Assembly (NCBI GenBank): GCA_024516035.1 | Contig: CM044961.1 | Location: 37,599,112-37,663,111, forward strand | Source of the DNA: Bactericera cockerelli | Taxonomy: Eukaryota; Arthropoda; Insecta; Hemiptera; Triozidae | Length of the DNA: 64,000 nt | Reading direction: 5' to 3' | Part shown: piece after piece, positions 1 to 12,700 of the stretch | Numbering within the stretch: the stretch's first letter is position 1 | Layout: each line of letters starts with the position of its first letter | Notes under the pieces: generated by a model | What the model was told of the DNA's origin: nothing | The model's database searches: none | What the model saw: the letters and a program-made list of their open reading frames with translations, nothing else | Program-made: the position numbers and the translations under genes

Positions 1-1419
1 ATATAACGACGGGAAAGTTTGGTTCCTTGGGAGTCGTTATAAGTGAACTTCACTGCAATAATAGAAAATGTATTTAAGGTCAACACTGATTTTATCATCT
101 TTAATTTTTCCTACATTAATTTTACCTATCAAAAAATCTTTAATTTTATCTATCACTCTTTAGATTATGTTTCAGGTTTTTTCATTTCAGGATTTTTTTA
201 GGTGAAGAAATGTCGTCAGATAGGAAACAAGATCGAGCTAAACAGAAAACTAGTCGTTACTAACGAAAATCACATTACTAACATCGGACGTTACTGCCCT
301 GTGACACTGAAGAGGGAGAGATAGAGAGAGATGCAAACTGACGGAGCCCCCAAAAAGTTGTTCCCCTAGCGGTGACATTTGAAACCAACATTTTTCTTTT
401 TTTTTTAATTTTAAGGTTATGTTTACCAAATGGAAATTGAATTGAAATCTTCGGAAAACCGTGTTGAGATTGTTGGAAAATTTATTTTATGCGTACTTAA
501 ACAGATTCTATTGAATTATATTCCTAAAAGAGGATAATTTGTAGTTTAGCTTTATATTTTGAAGGTTGTTAGATAAACCCTGAAGTATATTCAGATTTTC
601 ACGAACTTTTGGTAAGTAATATGGATTGTGTCTCTTGAACTTCCCTAGCCTCTTTCCCAGGGCCTATCTGCCCCATGATAACAGTGGAGGCTCAGGGGTG
701 ATTGATAACAAATTTAAAACATCGATCTACTGGTATAAATGATCTTATAAATGAGCTCATCTGAATTAATTGTAAATAGCTTGACCATTTCTCTCTTATT
801 TAATTTTCCCCAGAGAAAACACAATTTATATACCAAAAGGTCATGGGTTCAAATCAGTTGGGTTCAGATTTTAAAAAGGCCTCAAATAGTATAACTTTAT
901 GATTGATTTCTTAATTTTGGTCATGTCTTGCTCTAACATTAAGCTCACTGGTTCAGAAAGATTTACATATTTATTGTAAAAACAAATTTTCATTTAACCT
1001 TCACTTACCAATTGCAGATGATGAAAGGAAAATATTGCAAATCCTAACATATTATAAATATCTTAGAGTCCAACTTTCTAAAATTATGCATAAAGCATTC
1101 CTCCTTTCAGTGATATTGAACCTGTTTGTATACAGTGAAATATTAAATGCATATTTCTAAGACTGATTTTGTTTATTGCATCATTGTCTTTTATTTTAAT
1201 ATTAAATACAAGAGCATGAAGAAATTTGACCACTTCTTGGCTGTAATGCTTAAGATTAGATGAGAGATGAGATGTACATGCTCTGATGTTGTATTAAGTT
1301 CTTCAAAACCACAATACTGGTTAGACATTTTTGGGTATTGTCAAGTCTGAGCAATACTCTACTTGGTTTCAAGATATAAGAGTACTTGAAAAACTTCTGA
1401 TTTTTGCTTCAGTCAGTGT
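1..1419. other. AT-rich intergenic DNA, no gene seen
   Basis: No open frame with protein-like composition and no splice-framed exon is visible. The sequence is AT-rich with short homopolymers. It may hold the promoter or 5' untranslated exons of the coiled-coil gene that starts near 4.1 kb, but nothing in the sequence proves that. Confidence 0.5.
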
Positions 1420-1557
1420 TTAAGGGCGGAATTAATAGACGTTTTTGTAATACCTCTGTGGTGCTAAGTCACCGATTGCGTACTGTGTAAGATAGGGAAA
1501 AACCGATACTTACCAACGACTTAAATTATTGATGTTGTCTATTAATTCTGCCCTTAA
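1420..1557. mobile_element. Short MITE (family M1), 138 bp
   Basis: The ends are inverted repeats: TTAAGGGCGGAATTAATAGA at the left and its near-complement, ending GCCCTTAA, at the right. The same inside text (TAATACCTCTGTGG, then a GGGAAAAACC-like stretch) recurs about seven times in the window, so this is a non-autonomous DNA transposon family. Confidence 0.8.
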
Positions 1558-4090
1558 AGTTAGGTAGCCAATATAATCTCACACATGTATGTCACATAAC
1601 ATGGTAACACCAAGTGTATGTCCTAAAATAAAAAAATAAAGTCAGTTTGATAAATAGATTTACTTGTATAATGCCAGCACTTAATCTCTCTTAGTCAAGA
1701 AATTACCTGTTTGTTGATCCCTCGCCTCCTGGAACAGAACTCTACACATTGATTTTAATAATAAGACTACCATCTTCTTTTAACTTGGTGTCCTTCAGAT
1801 CTATTTAAATTGATTGATTAAGGTCACACAAAATCCAATGAAATGTCTAAAATGTTTGGCCTCTGGCTTTTATTATTGCTCTGTGAGCTAGTACATACAT
1901 TTAAACTGCCAATCTCAAAAATATGTTTCGTATGTGACTTTGCTAAATCTAACTCACAATATTTCAAGATCTACATTCATTACCTACAAATTTTAGATTG
2001 CTCTCTGCACTTGTGTAGAGTACCTTACAGGTGGTAAACTGTAGTGAGGTACAGTTGTATAGTTGTAAATATGCCTCCACACACTAGTATGATTGAAATT
2101 TCCTCCTATGAAATGTTTGAATATCCTTCATAATAACTAGTGGTTATGTTTAAGGGTTAAGATTTCACTTAGATTTGTTTAATTAATTTAACTTTTAATT
2201 TTTAACAAGAATCATAAAAAAAATAAAAAAAGTTAATAGGAAGCATCAGAACAAGACTTTCCATTCAACATCCCAATCAAAGCATTAAATTTTTTTATAT
2301 TTATGAAGCTACTTTTTGACCACCAGACCAGCCCGCTTTACGTTTTATTCCTTGTGAGAACATAAAATATTCCATAAATTAACTTTATGAAATGAACCTT
2401 CTATCTATAGAGTAAATACAATAAATAGATACAACTACATATTATGCATATGTTAGTTTTCAACATGTTGAAAAATGAGGCTTTTTTCTAGTTTTTTTCC
2501 CAGGTACATAGACCAACATTAGGATTTTTAATTATGTTCCCTTTAGGTCACCGGTGGGTTTCATGACTGAGTATCATTGTGTGCTCTGAAAATTCTGAAT
2601 GAAACCCACGGGTGACTTTCACAGAGCACCATGAAACCCATGTGTTCAATGTATTAAGTACAAAATTAAATCATAATAGGTAATTATTAAAAATTAAATA
2701 TTATTCACATTTTTATTGGAAATAGGTATGAACAATATCAAATCTTTGAAACACACTGTAGTAAAGTAAAAACATGTAATGTTGAATTTTAATTTCAGAA
2801 CTTACTATGCACCTGATATATATTTAAAGTGACACTTATGGTAATGACTTGTCTCACATGGTAATGTTCTAATATGTATGTAGTATGACTATACCTCAAA
2901 CTTCTACCTACTTTATGTTCATCCATGTTACACTGTTACAGTGTTGTGATCTATTGTGATGGTTGATTTGTGTGTGAGCATGGTTTTAGTGTTCAAATAT
3001 TAGTCTTTTAATAACTCTGAAAAATTATACATGGTAGGTATTAATAGTTCAGTATAACTATAAGTTATATGTATAGTTATATTTTACTTGTACAAATGGA
3101 ATATGAATTTTTTAAAGTAAAGAAAGCCAGAGAAAGATAATCAGAGTCAAATTAAAGGTATTACATTTGTAATTAGAGTTTAGAGTACATTGATATTATG
3201 TACATATAATTGTAGTATATTTTTTTTTTTTTTTTTTTTTTACAATTAACAGGGTTTAGCCATGTTTACACATGTTTAGTGTATACCTTTTATGTGAGTA
3301 AGATTCAAGTAGTTTAATTATGTAATTGGTATAATTAAAAAAGAAAAATTATACATCCATTGTAGTGATGTGATCTATCACATGAAATATACCACATTTA
3401 GCCACATACTACATAATTATCCTAATATAAATATGTAATAATTTATTTGTAATTAATTGTTCATTATGTACTTATAATTGTAATTCTGCTAAATATAAAC
3501 TACCACTTTGGTGGTGAAAATTGTTTCATATAAAGTACCTAAAACAAATAAGTCCAAATGCTGTACACTCATTTTGGGCTGGATTATAAAACAGGATTAA
3601 GTTTATGATAATTGATTAATGATATATATTGTAAAATATATTTTACTGGCTATTTGGATTAAAGAAAAATTGTCTTGGTTTGCATTTAAATACCAAAAAG
3701 AGAGTGTGTGAATTTGGGAGTCAATTTGTCCAGTCCTTTTGGAGTTCTGTTGAATATGAATGAATAAATTTAAAAGGATTTTATATATTGTGATAGAAGT
3801 TTTGTGATTTATAAAGTTGTGTTGAAAATAGGTACTTAAGGAGTTTATCTCAAAAATCCAAAGTAGCTACAGTTGAACTTGGATACAAGCAAGGGACCAA
3901 AAAAATTCTTATGACGAGGTTATTTTCCTTTATAGAGTTGTAAATTGGACCTGGAAATTGAGAAAAACTATAGCCCTTGAGAAAAACTAAAAGTTCCTGC
4001 ACCATATAGGTATTTTTTTTTTACCATTTTCGGGGTGGTTGAAATAGTATTGACAGTTTGTTTTACTCTTATTATTATTTCCTTCTCCAG
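1558..4090. other. AT-rich intergenic DNA
   Basis: No coding signal is visible. It contains a T-run near 3220-3240 and an imperfect hairpin at about 2545-2608 (arms AGGTCACCGGTGGGTTTCAT and a near-complement). The region lies directly upstream of the first coding exon I can place. Confidence 0.5.
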
Positions 4091-4107
4091 GAAGCCCCGG
4101 GTGCACA

Positions 4108-4233
4108 ATGTCCCGTGACCAAGGCCCCGGAGTGAGTATGTTCCAGGGAGCGGAGAATCTGTCTCTGGAAATCAACGGAAAAAGTCCAGAAGAGGAAGAA
4201 GATATTGAGGATGATAACCGTCGCAAAGAAGAA
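4108..4233 (+). CDS. Coiled-coil gene, exon 1 (coding part)
   Basis: Follows a CTCCAG acceptor at 4090 and begins MSRDQGPGVSMFQG. It ends phase 0 at GAA before GTGAGT. The acceptor implies a 5' untranslated exon upstream. No stop precedes the ATG in frame within the exon, so an upstream coding exon cannot be excluded. Confidence 0.7.
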
Positions 4234-7200
4234 GTGAGTAATGTTTTTGTCGGTAAATACAACTCATCTTGAAGTATCTGGATATATTAAGGCGAAATGG
4301 ATAGTAATAATAAAAAGAAGTAATAAGGGCAACATGGATAGACATTTTTGTAATACCTCTGTGGAGCTATGTCTAGATTTTGGATATTGTCTTAGATGGG
4401 GAAAACTAATGCTAAGTACTGACTTATGTTCTCGATTTTGTGTGTTAATTTAGCCCTAAGTGTCTTTTTATTATGAGGAGAAAGTAATGTACAATATTCA
4501 CAGTATAAAATTAAAAAAGAAATAGAAATAAATAAATAATATAATAGATGAAAATATATAAATGGACAAAGTAATTTTTTTTTATTAATGTCCTAACTAA
4601 AGGGTGGGCTTATTTCCTGTGGCAATCTCTTTCACTCAACCCTATTGCTGTGTTATCTATTCCACAAGTCTATAATTTTATATGATTGCTGGACTTAGGG
4701 TTGTCTCCTACATAGTCAACATAATAAATTTATACATATTTACACCAACCCAATTAGCTTTATCAATAACGTGCCAGACTTGTAACCTGGAGGTTGGTAG
4801 TTCAAGTCCCAAGTTCAGCAAAAATTTAGTAAAACAAATTTGAGTCGTTGGAGACATCATGAAAGTGATCTACACAAAAATGATAAATTAAATGTGATTT
4901 AAAAAATGTAATAAAATTATCCTTGTAATTTTTAATCAATAATGCTTGAAATTGTAATTTAATTGTTTCAGCTGCATGAAATCCTCAAGTCAGCATTTGA
5001 TGATCTCAACACGGACGATGACAGTAGTGTTGCGGACAGTAGTCACTACTCTGGAGCCTCACATCCGCATGAAACGAGTGAGTTAACATTTGGTGAAGCG
5101 AGTTTTTTTTTTTTAAAGATTTACTATTCAATTTTTGTCCCATTTTTCTGAGTGCTCCCGTTTATCTTGTTTTTGTTGTAGCCAGCTTGGCTACAGCTGG
5201 GGTAAGAGTGATGGTCTCCAGGGAACTCAAAAAAAAAAATTAGTTTGTTCTGAACCACATGTTTTCATGTGTGATCAACCATTGTGAGACTTAGGCCATT
5301 AAACCCTTGAAAAACTGCAAGCTAGCTGGTTAGGGTTGGCTAGTCCATTCTCTGTTTATAGTCCTCTAACAAGACTCTGGTCTTCTCCCCCAGCTAGACA
5401 AGACTGAGAGCTTGTGGCTGTGTTGTGGTATTTCTCAAAAAGTTACGTATGTGAGGGTTAAATATCTGGTTGAATGTTGAATTGTTTTTTTTCCTATTAG
5501 AAACTTTAACCAAGTTGACAGGCATGCTTCCAGAAAAGAGTGTTGTTATTAATAAAGAAATGAAATGTTGAAATTAATTTCCTATATATGATTTCTAATG
5601 TTCCAGGCACGGCCTGTGAGAACATTCAGCCCAGCATTAGTCCCTGTGAGGTGCTGGTCGACTACAACAAGGTCATAGAGTTTGAGTCGGGACCTGGAGA
5701 CAGCAATACGAGTCACTTCTGTAGGAACACGAGTGACGACTCGCATCAAATCAGCTCAAGTAAGTTTTTTTCAACGTCACTTTTAACTGCATGGTCATAT
5801 CACAACTGGGGTTTTACCCTGCTTTTGCTAGAAACTCACAAACCAGCTACTCGAATTAACCTCACCCGACCGAGTGGGACTGGAAATAGCCAGCATCACT
5901 AGGATTTGAATTTGAATGGTCTCCCATCCAAGTCCTAGCCTCTCTGGGCGTTGCTTAACTTCCTTAACTGAATGAGAACTAGTTTATTCAGTGTGTATTC
6001 GACGCTGGCTTAAGTCAGTTTAAAAATAAACAAACGCACACCCATCTCTATTTCATGAGAATTCAAAATGAAAATGTTGATCTTATGCCGCCTCCCTTCT
6101 GTTGATCGCGAAGTGCCACAATACTTCCCATTTAGGTGCTGGGTCAACACGAGCGCACCGGAAGGGATCCCTTACAAACAACTGTAACCAAATATTAAAT
6201 ATATATTTTTTTTTTCGACTCGGAGGTTCGAACCCGGGTCCTTCATGCATGGCAAGCTAGTGCCCATGCCCAACCACTGAGCTAGTCGTGCGCTAATCAA
6301 AGTATTATTAAAATATGTTGTTAAGTCTGTCCCGGTAGCTCAGTGGTAAAGGCGGCGCTCTGTGAATCCAAAGATCCGAGAGGTCGTGGGTTCGAAACCC
6401 AGCCGGGACATGACAAGTTATCCTCCCATTTGGGATTTTTACCACATAATAATATGTCTTTGGCTTACTGCTGGGATAATGGGACTTTAGTAGTCGTAAT
6501 CGGGCAGTATAAATGAGGCGATGTTATTATTATATTATTATTAAGTGCAACATGACCGTGTCGTTGTTAAGTGCAGCATATCCATTTGTTCCCCCCCCAG
6601 CCTCCCTGGCCGACAAGTCTCTCCCCTCCTCCCCGCACACCTCCCTCCCCTCGCCCCCTCCTCCCCTCCTGAACCCACTCCTCCACCTCCACCTCCTCGA
6701 GTCGCAAGAAAGCGAAACAGCTCGCCAAGGCCATGCTGCAGCAACACACGCAGCAGCAACACAAGGAGCAACAACAGCTGTTGCTGCAGCAGCAACAGGA
6801 GCTCTACCTGCAGCGGCAACAGAAGGAACAGCTGGAAGAGGTGTACCAGCAAACGTTGAAGTTGCAGCAGGCGAATTTTCAGCAGCAGCAAAACCAGCAG
6901 CTCAATAATCTGCAGAATCATAGCCCAGGAGGTAATGTTTTTTTTTTTTTTTAAATTCGACTCTGAATGTTGCAGACCTCTCTTTAAATAAATATTCATT
7001 AACACATTGTGTGCCACGCCACTCATATTGAGAGACAGTTTGGTATTGTGAGAGGCCGCGTCTATTGAGCGACACTAGATCACACTTAGAAGAAATGTCT
7101 CTCAATAAAAGCAAAAATACCGTAACGAAAAAAGAAAAAAAAACGTAGGTGTCTCTCAATATGAGGGACGGGGCCCCCTATAAAAAACAAACTTTCTGGG

Positions 7201-9742
7201 GGCCACGTCTCTCATATTGAGAAAAAAAAAATTTATTGTGGCCCCTGGGTATAAACATGGTTCTGGGGCTTGGCACACAATGTGTTAAATAAAAAAAAAA
7301 TCCCAGTCAAGTCTAGTCTGGTAATCCAGGTAGCATAGGGATCCGTCGATTCGAATCCCACCCAGTGCATGAATTTTTCCTCATTAATTCGAGTTTGTGA
7401 CCGTATAATAATAAAATTTTGAGGGTTAGGTGATAGAAAATGGTTTAAGCATTAACCTCGCCTGTTGGTTACCTTCCACTGAAGAGTGTTATTACGTTAT
7501 TGTTATTAGTAACAAATCTTATTAAAAAATGAAAACGTAAATATGAATTTCCAGTCAAGTCTTATTTTCTCATTAAAAAGCATTTAGGGCGAAATTAATA
7601 GACAAATTCAAGTTGTTAAGTTATGACAACGCACTGGTTTTCCCTGTCTAAGACAGTAGGCTAATCGAGATTAACGCCACAGAGGTATTACAAAAACGTA
7701 TATTAATTTCCTCCTTATTTGACATTGGTACTAAAATAAATTAAGCCAAAACATATTATAAAATTAGAAATTTTCATGCAGGCTTGCACTCCAAGTGACC
7801 CGGGTTCTAATCCCGATGAGTTTTTTCTGCTCTGTACTTTGGATGTGAGGGCCTGCCCCTGCCATAGCCTCATCTGGACTCGTAATTTGGTGGTTGGTGG
7901 TTCAAGCCCCAAACATTGGGTAAATTAATAAGTTTTGGTTTGCGTAATTGTTACTTTCTTACCTATAAGGTAATAGAAAGTATTGTTGTTTCTTTTATTT
8001 TACTTAACATCCTTCAACTGAAGGTAATTAACAAGTTGAAAAATGCTGTCTAACTTTTTGTTTGTCTCATTCATTTACTGACAAAAAAAAAAAAATTACA
8101 CTATATTTTTGTTAATTTTTATATTGTAATTTTTCATGTTTGTTTTACGTACTTGTGACTTTGTAAAAGGATTCTTACCGTAAATAAATATTGTATGTGT
8201 ATTGTATGGTTTTATTTGTGGTGAAGCACAAGGCCTCTTCACAATTTTTTGTGGGTAGCGCAGCATTACTAAGAGCCTCCTGTACTTTTCGAATTATTCT
8301 ATTACAATAATTTCTTTTTACTCTGGTAATGCCGCCACTGGTCGTTACTCATACAAGTAACTACTCATTTTTCCTCACGAGGTATGAGTGGACCCCGAAC
8401 ACCCAAGAACAGAGCAGAAAAAATCCTGCCCCGCTGGGAATCGAACCCAGGTCACCGTGTGTGCAATGCCTAGCGCGCTAACTCACTCTGCCACGATGAC
8501 TTCTTACCGTAAATAAATATACCATACCATATAATAATAATTGAAACTCTTCTGCAGGTCCAGCCTGTGGCACCAGTCCTCAGCAGCACCTGGAACACTC
8601 ACAGATGCTCAAGTTCAAGCAGCTGGAGAAGCAATACGAGAAGCGAGTGAGAGAAATCGAAGGTACGAAAGAAACACGGTGCAAAAAAAACATGACCCAT
8701 TTTTACTATTGATCCTTGATAGGGATGATGACATATCAAATCCGATGACTTTCAGGTGCTGATTATGAATTTGACATTGATTTTTTGTTAACTGTTACCG
8801 GTGAATCACCAGTGGCGGAATTTGATATCTGTTCAACATATAAGGAAAGTTGTGTGGTATCACACTAGTTTATAAATTATTATAAATACATTAATAAAAA
8901 ATGAATAAAATATTTGATTGACAAAAAAAAATGCATTTGTGATAAGCTCAAAAACTACAAAATACCTCTAACTAACTTAAGTTATTGCACTGGTAGTCAA
9001 GTTGTTAACGCGCCAGTCTGGTAATCCAGGTAGCGTAGAGATCCGTTGGTTCAAATCCCACACAGTGCATGAATTTTCTGAGGGTTAGGTGGTAGAAAAT
9101 GCTTTTAGCATTCATCCTCGCCTGGTGGTCACCTTTCACTAAAGAGTGTTATTATTATTAAATAATTTCAGTATAAACAGAAAAGTGAGAAGTTGTACTA
9201 GATGTACATGAATATCAGAACATACCTGGACAGCTGTTTCGAGCTTATTTGCTCTCATCAGCAGGTAATAGTTCTGAATATCCATGTCATCAACTAACCT
9301 CTCTATTTTAATCAGTATAAACAGAAAATTTTGTAATTAAATTTCCAGACCTTCGCCTCTACATACAGCAAATGGACAGCAAGCTAGATCAGGAGAAGTC
9401 TCGCATGGATAAAGTGAGAGCGGAAGAGACGGTCAAGCAGCACACGAGTGAGGATGAGAAGAAGCGAGTTCAGGTAACTATCTTGCTTTACGCTTGTGTT
9501 TGAAAAAAGTAGATAGTAGTTTATGCACACAAAAAGAAAAGAAAATATCTGTGAAAAAAAAGAAAAGAAAACAGGGTGGTCCATGCGACAATATTAGTTA
9601 AAACACCATAACTTTTTAGTTTAACTAAAAATCAAAAAATTTCTTGCATATTTAGTCTTTATATTTAATTTTGTGTCTCTTTGACTGCCCAAGTGCCCAT
9701 ATACAGGGTGTTACAAAAAAATCATGTCTCACCCTGTACAAC

Positions 9743-9779
<37 letters not shown>

Positions 9780-12700
9780 TGAGGATAGGAAAATCTTCTA
9801 AAGACACCCAGCCACCTCACTCCCTGGGGTGTGGGATTTTTACCCACTAAAAACCTATCCTCCGAAGACGTAGGAGATCCCGGAACCGTGTGATACATTA
9901 CTTCGGGATCTCTACGCTTTGGGCTCTCAGCTATTTTGGGCCCTAAACCTATCTCCATCCTTCATTTTCACTCTTACTATTTCTCTGACCATTTTCTCTA
10001 CGCAATTCCATTTTTCTTTACTCTCAAGCATCTCCGAAATTATGTTTCCTTTTTCTACTCTTTTCTCTAAATAATTCTCACATTCTATCCTGACTTGGGC
10101 AAACCTAGGGCAAACAAAAATTGAGTGCTCAGGGCTGTCCTCTTGCTCACAATAATCACACTTATTCACTCTACACTTTCTCATTTCGATAATATTTTGT
10201 AACCGGTGGTACGGGTAACATGTAGTTTTTAAAGTGCTCTGTGTTAAAAATTATTAAAAGGTGTTCAAAGTGGATTAATCAAAATTCGACTTAGCTATTC
10301 TTGAAAAGGACATTTTTTCCTTTGAATCTGTATTTTTAAAATAATTCTATGTAAATAAATTAAAAAGTTATTAATGAAAGAGTTTTGAAGTTTTTAAAAA
10401 TAAATTAATTCATTACTCGGACATAGTTAGGCATCTCAAGGTAGAGAGCTTCAGCGTCGCCTACGTGACCTTGAACTTACCAATCAGTAATCAGTATTTC
10501 TATCTGTGGTGTCATCAGACTTATCAGTGATATCTATAATGTGTTGTACATAAATATACACTATCCGAGTTAAAAATTATTCTATACTCTCTTGATTAAC
10601 TGAACATGTAAATAAACAGTAATATTCTTGGTTTCGTATTCGGGCCCTGAACTAGGGAGTACTTAACACCTAGTTCCAACCAAACTTTTTGCAATTTTCA
10701 TTACGCCTAGTTATGAAGATATATTGTAAATCAAAATGGTGTCTGCTGCTGTAAATAAATATAATTAATTAAGTGATAAATTCAAGTGGTCTTGCTGTCT
10801 GCCCAGCTGTACTGCCGCGGCGGATCCTGTGTATCTTGGACGGCGGTTCTCATTGTTCTGGTATCGTTACTACTTTTTCTCCCCAAATTTTTGGAGAGTT
10901 GAAATATCAATTGGGATTATTCGTACCAACTGACATCCTACAGGAGGATTGCAGAGGGAGAGGAGGCTTCTGAAATATTTCTGCTACTATCTAGATATAA
11001 ATTAAAGCCCAAAAAAGAGGCCCAAGCCCAAAGTACATAAAAAGAGGCAACCAATAAATATTTTTTCCTTTTTTAGTGAGAAGTCCCAAAAAAGAGGCAT
11101 AAGCCCACTACTACTTACTTTGTTTTATTTTTTATATATATAATATTTAAAACATACGTTGTACTAAAAAAAGAGGGATTTAAAGTCATTTTTATTTTCT
11201 AGTGAAAGCCCAAAAAAGAGGCCTATGCCCATACCTGTTTTTTGGTTTATCTTGTTACAATTATTATTCTTTATTTATATGTAAAAGAGGCAATTTATTT
11301 TATTTTTCCATTATTGAGAAAAGCCCAAAAAAGAGGCCTATGCCCAATTTTTATTTATTTTCACTATATCTTGTGTATATTCTTCTGACTAAGATTAGAT
11401 AAAGAGGCATAAATATACTTAGTATTTTTGAGTGAGACTAAAAAGAGACACATATAATATGTCCATATTGAATTTCCTTTAAGTGTATATATATATTTTT
11501 TTTCTCTTAGTAGCCTTTGTTCCTTAAGGCGGTAATGGGGGATGAAAATCAAGGAGGGGGTCCCCCCGGTTTAGCTAGTAGCACGGGGGCGTAGGTACCC
11601 CAAATAACGATTTCGAGCTGTCTCGAAAAAAACGGAGAGCTGAGGGATCTCCAATAGTAAATGAATTGATGGTAGATGAGGTGAGAACTGAAATAGTGGA
11701 GGCCGTGCAAAAAGTAAGAGGGGCTATTTCTTCCCTGTCTAAATTAGTAAACCAGTCGAGTAAAACGAGAAGGGACATTAAAGAGGAGACAGAGATAGTG
11801 CAAAACATGAGTATTTCTCTTTTGCAGGGTATTGTTCTGAAGCATTTAAGTGCAATGCCGACCGACCAAGTGGAGGCAGGGAAGAAGGAGGAGGAGCCCA
11901 GGGACGGGTTTAGAAAGAAGTATTTCTGTGAAAAATGTTCAAAAGAAATGAAAGAAGAGGAGGAACAGAGGGAGATAATAACGGACCAACTGAGTGAGGC
12001 GCTGGATTTAAATAAGGAGGAGTTTTTGGAATTTATAGGAAAACCATGGCCCGAGTCAGTTTACGTCAAAACAAAGGAGGTAGTGGCTAACCCGTTGAAT
12101 GAAAAAGGAGAATTGGTTATTTTTATTAAAGATAAGAAGGAAAAGTCCAGGTTGATTGATATGGTAAAAAGTAGGTACCCAGATATAGAGGAAGTGATGT
12201 GCGATGAGTCAGAGGAAGATAAGCTTCAGTTTATAGAGAGCACAGTGAAAACAAGGAAAGGAGTAAATACAAAAAGGGTACATATAGTGGAGATCCAAGA
12301 AGAGAAAGATATTAGGGAGGTTTTAACTCGACTCAGAGATGAAAATCTTACTAAGGAGTGTACAAAGGTGGTGGTTGCAACGAGTGCTATGGAAACAAGA
12401 GAAGTCGTGAGAAAGTCTCTGGAAGTAATCTTTACAGGGAAAAAAGAGGAAATTAATTTATGTGTGCCTGGGAGAGAGAGTTTTAATATGAGAGATATGT
12501 CAGTCGATAGACAGAGAAGAGAAAGAAATACTGAAGCGGTGGTTATAAAAACAAATGTGAGTACCTATGCGGAAACTCTTAGAAATATCAGGGCAGTTGT
12601 GAACCCGGAGGATTTTGGAGTGGAAGTTAAGGCAGTGAGAAGAAATAAAGATGACAATGTGGTGATTGTGACAAATGTGGGTAAGGCTCAAGTTTTACAG

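Noticed and set aside
1843..2037. 64-codon frame starting MSKMFGLWLLLLL with a signal-peptide look
   Set aside because: AT-rich surroundings, no splice context and no family resemblance. Most likely chance.
6329..6412. tRNA gene (intact acceptor stem, GGTTCGAAACCC B box)
   Set aside because: The same head is followed by the same SINE body in many places, so it is a SINE head and not a free tRNA gene. The other heads (families A, B, C, H) were rejected for the same reason.
6541..7026. Leucine-rich minus-strand frame of 161 codons
   Set aside because: It is the complement of the Gln-rich CAG/CAA exon. The plus strand has proper splice sites and phases.
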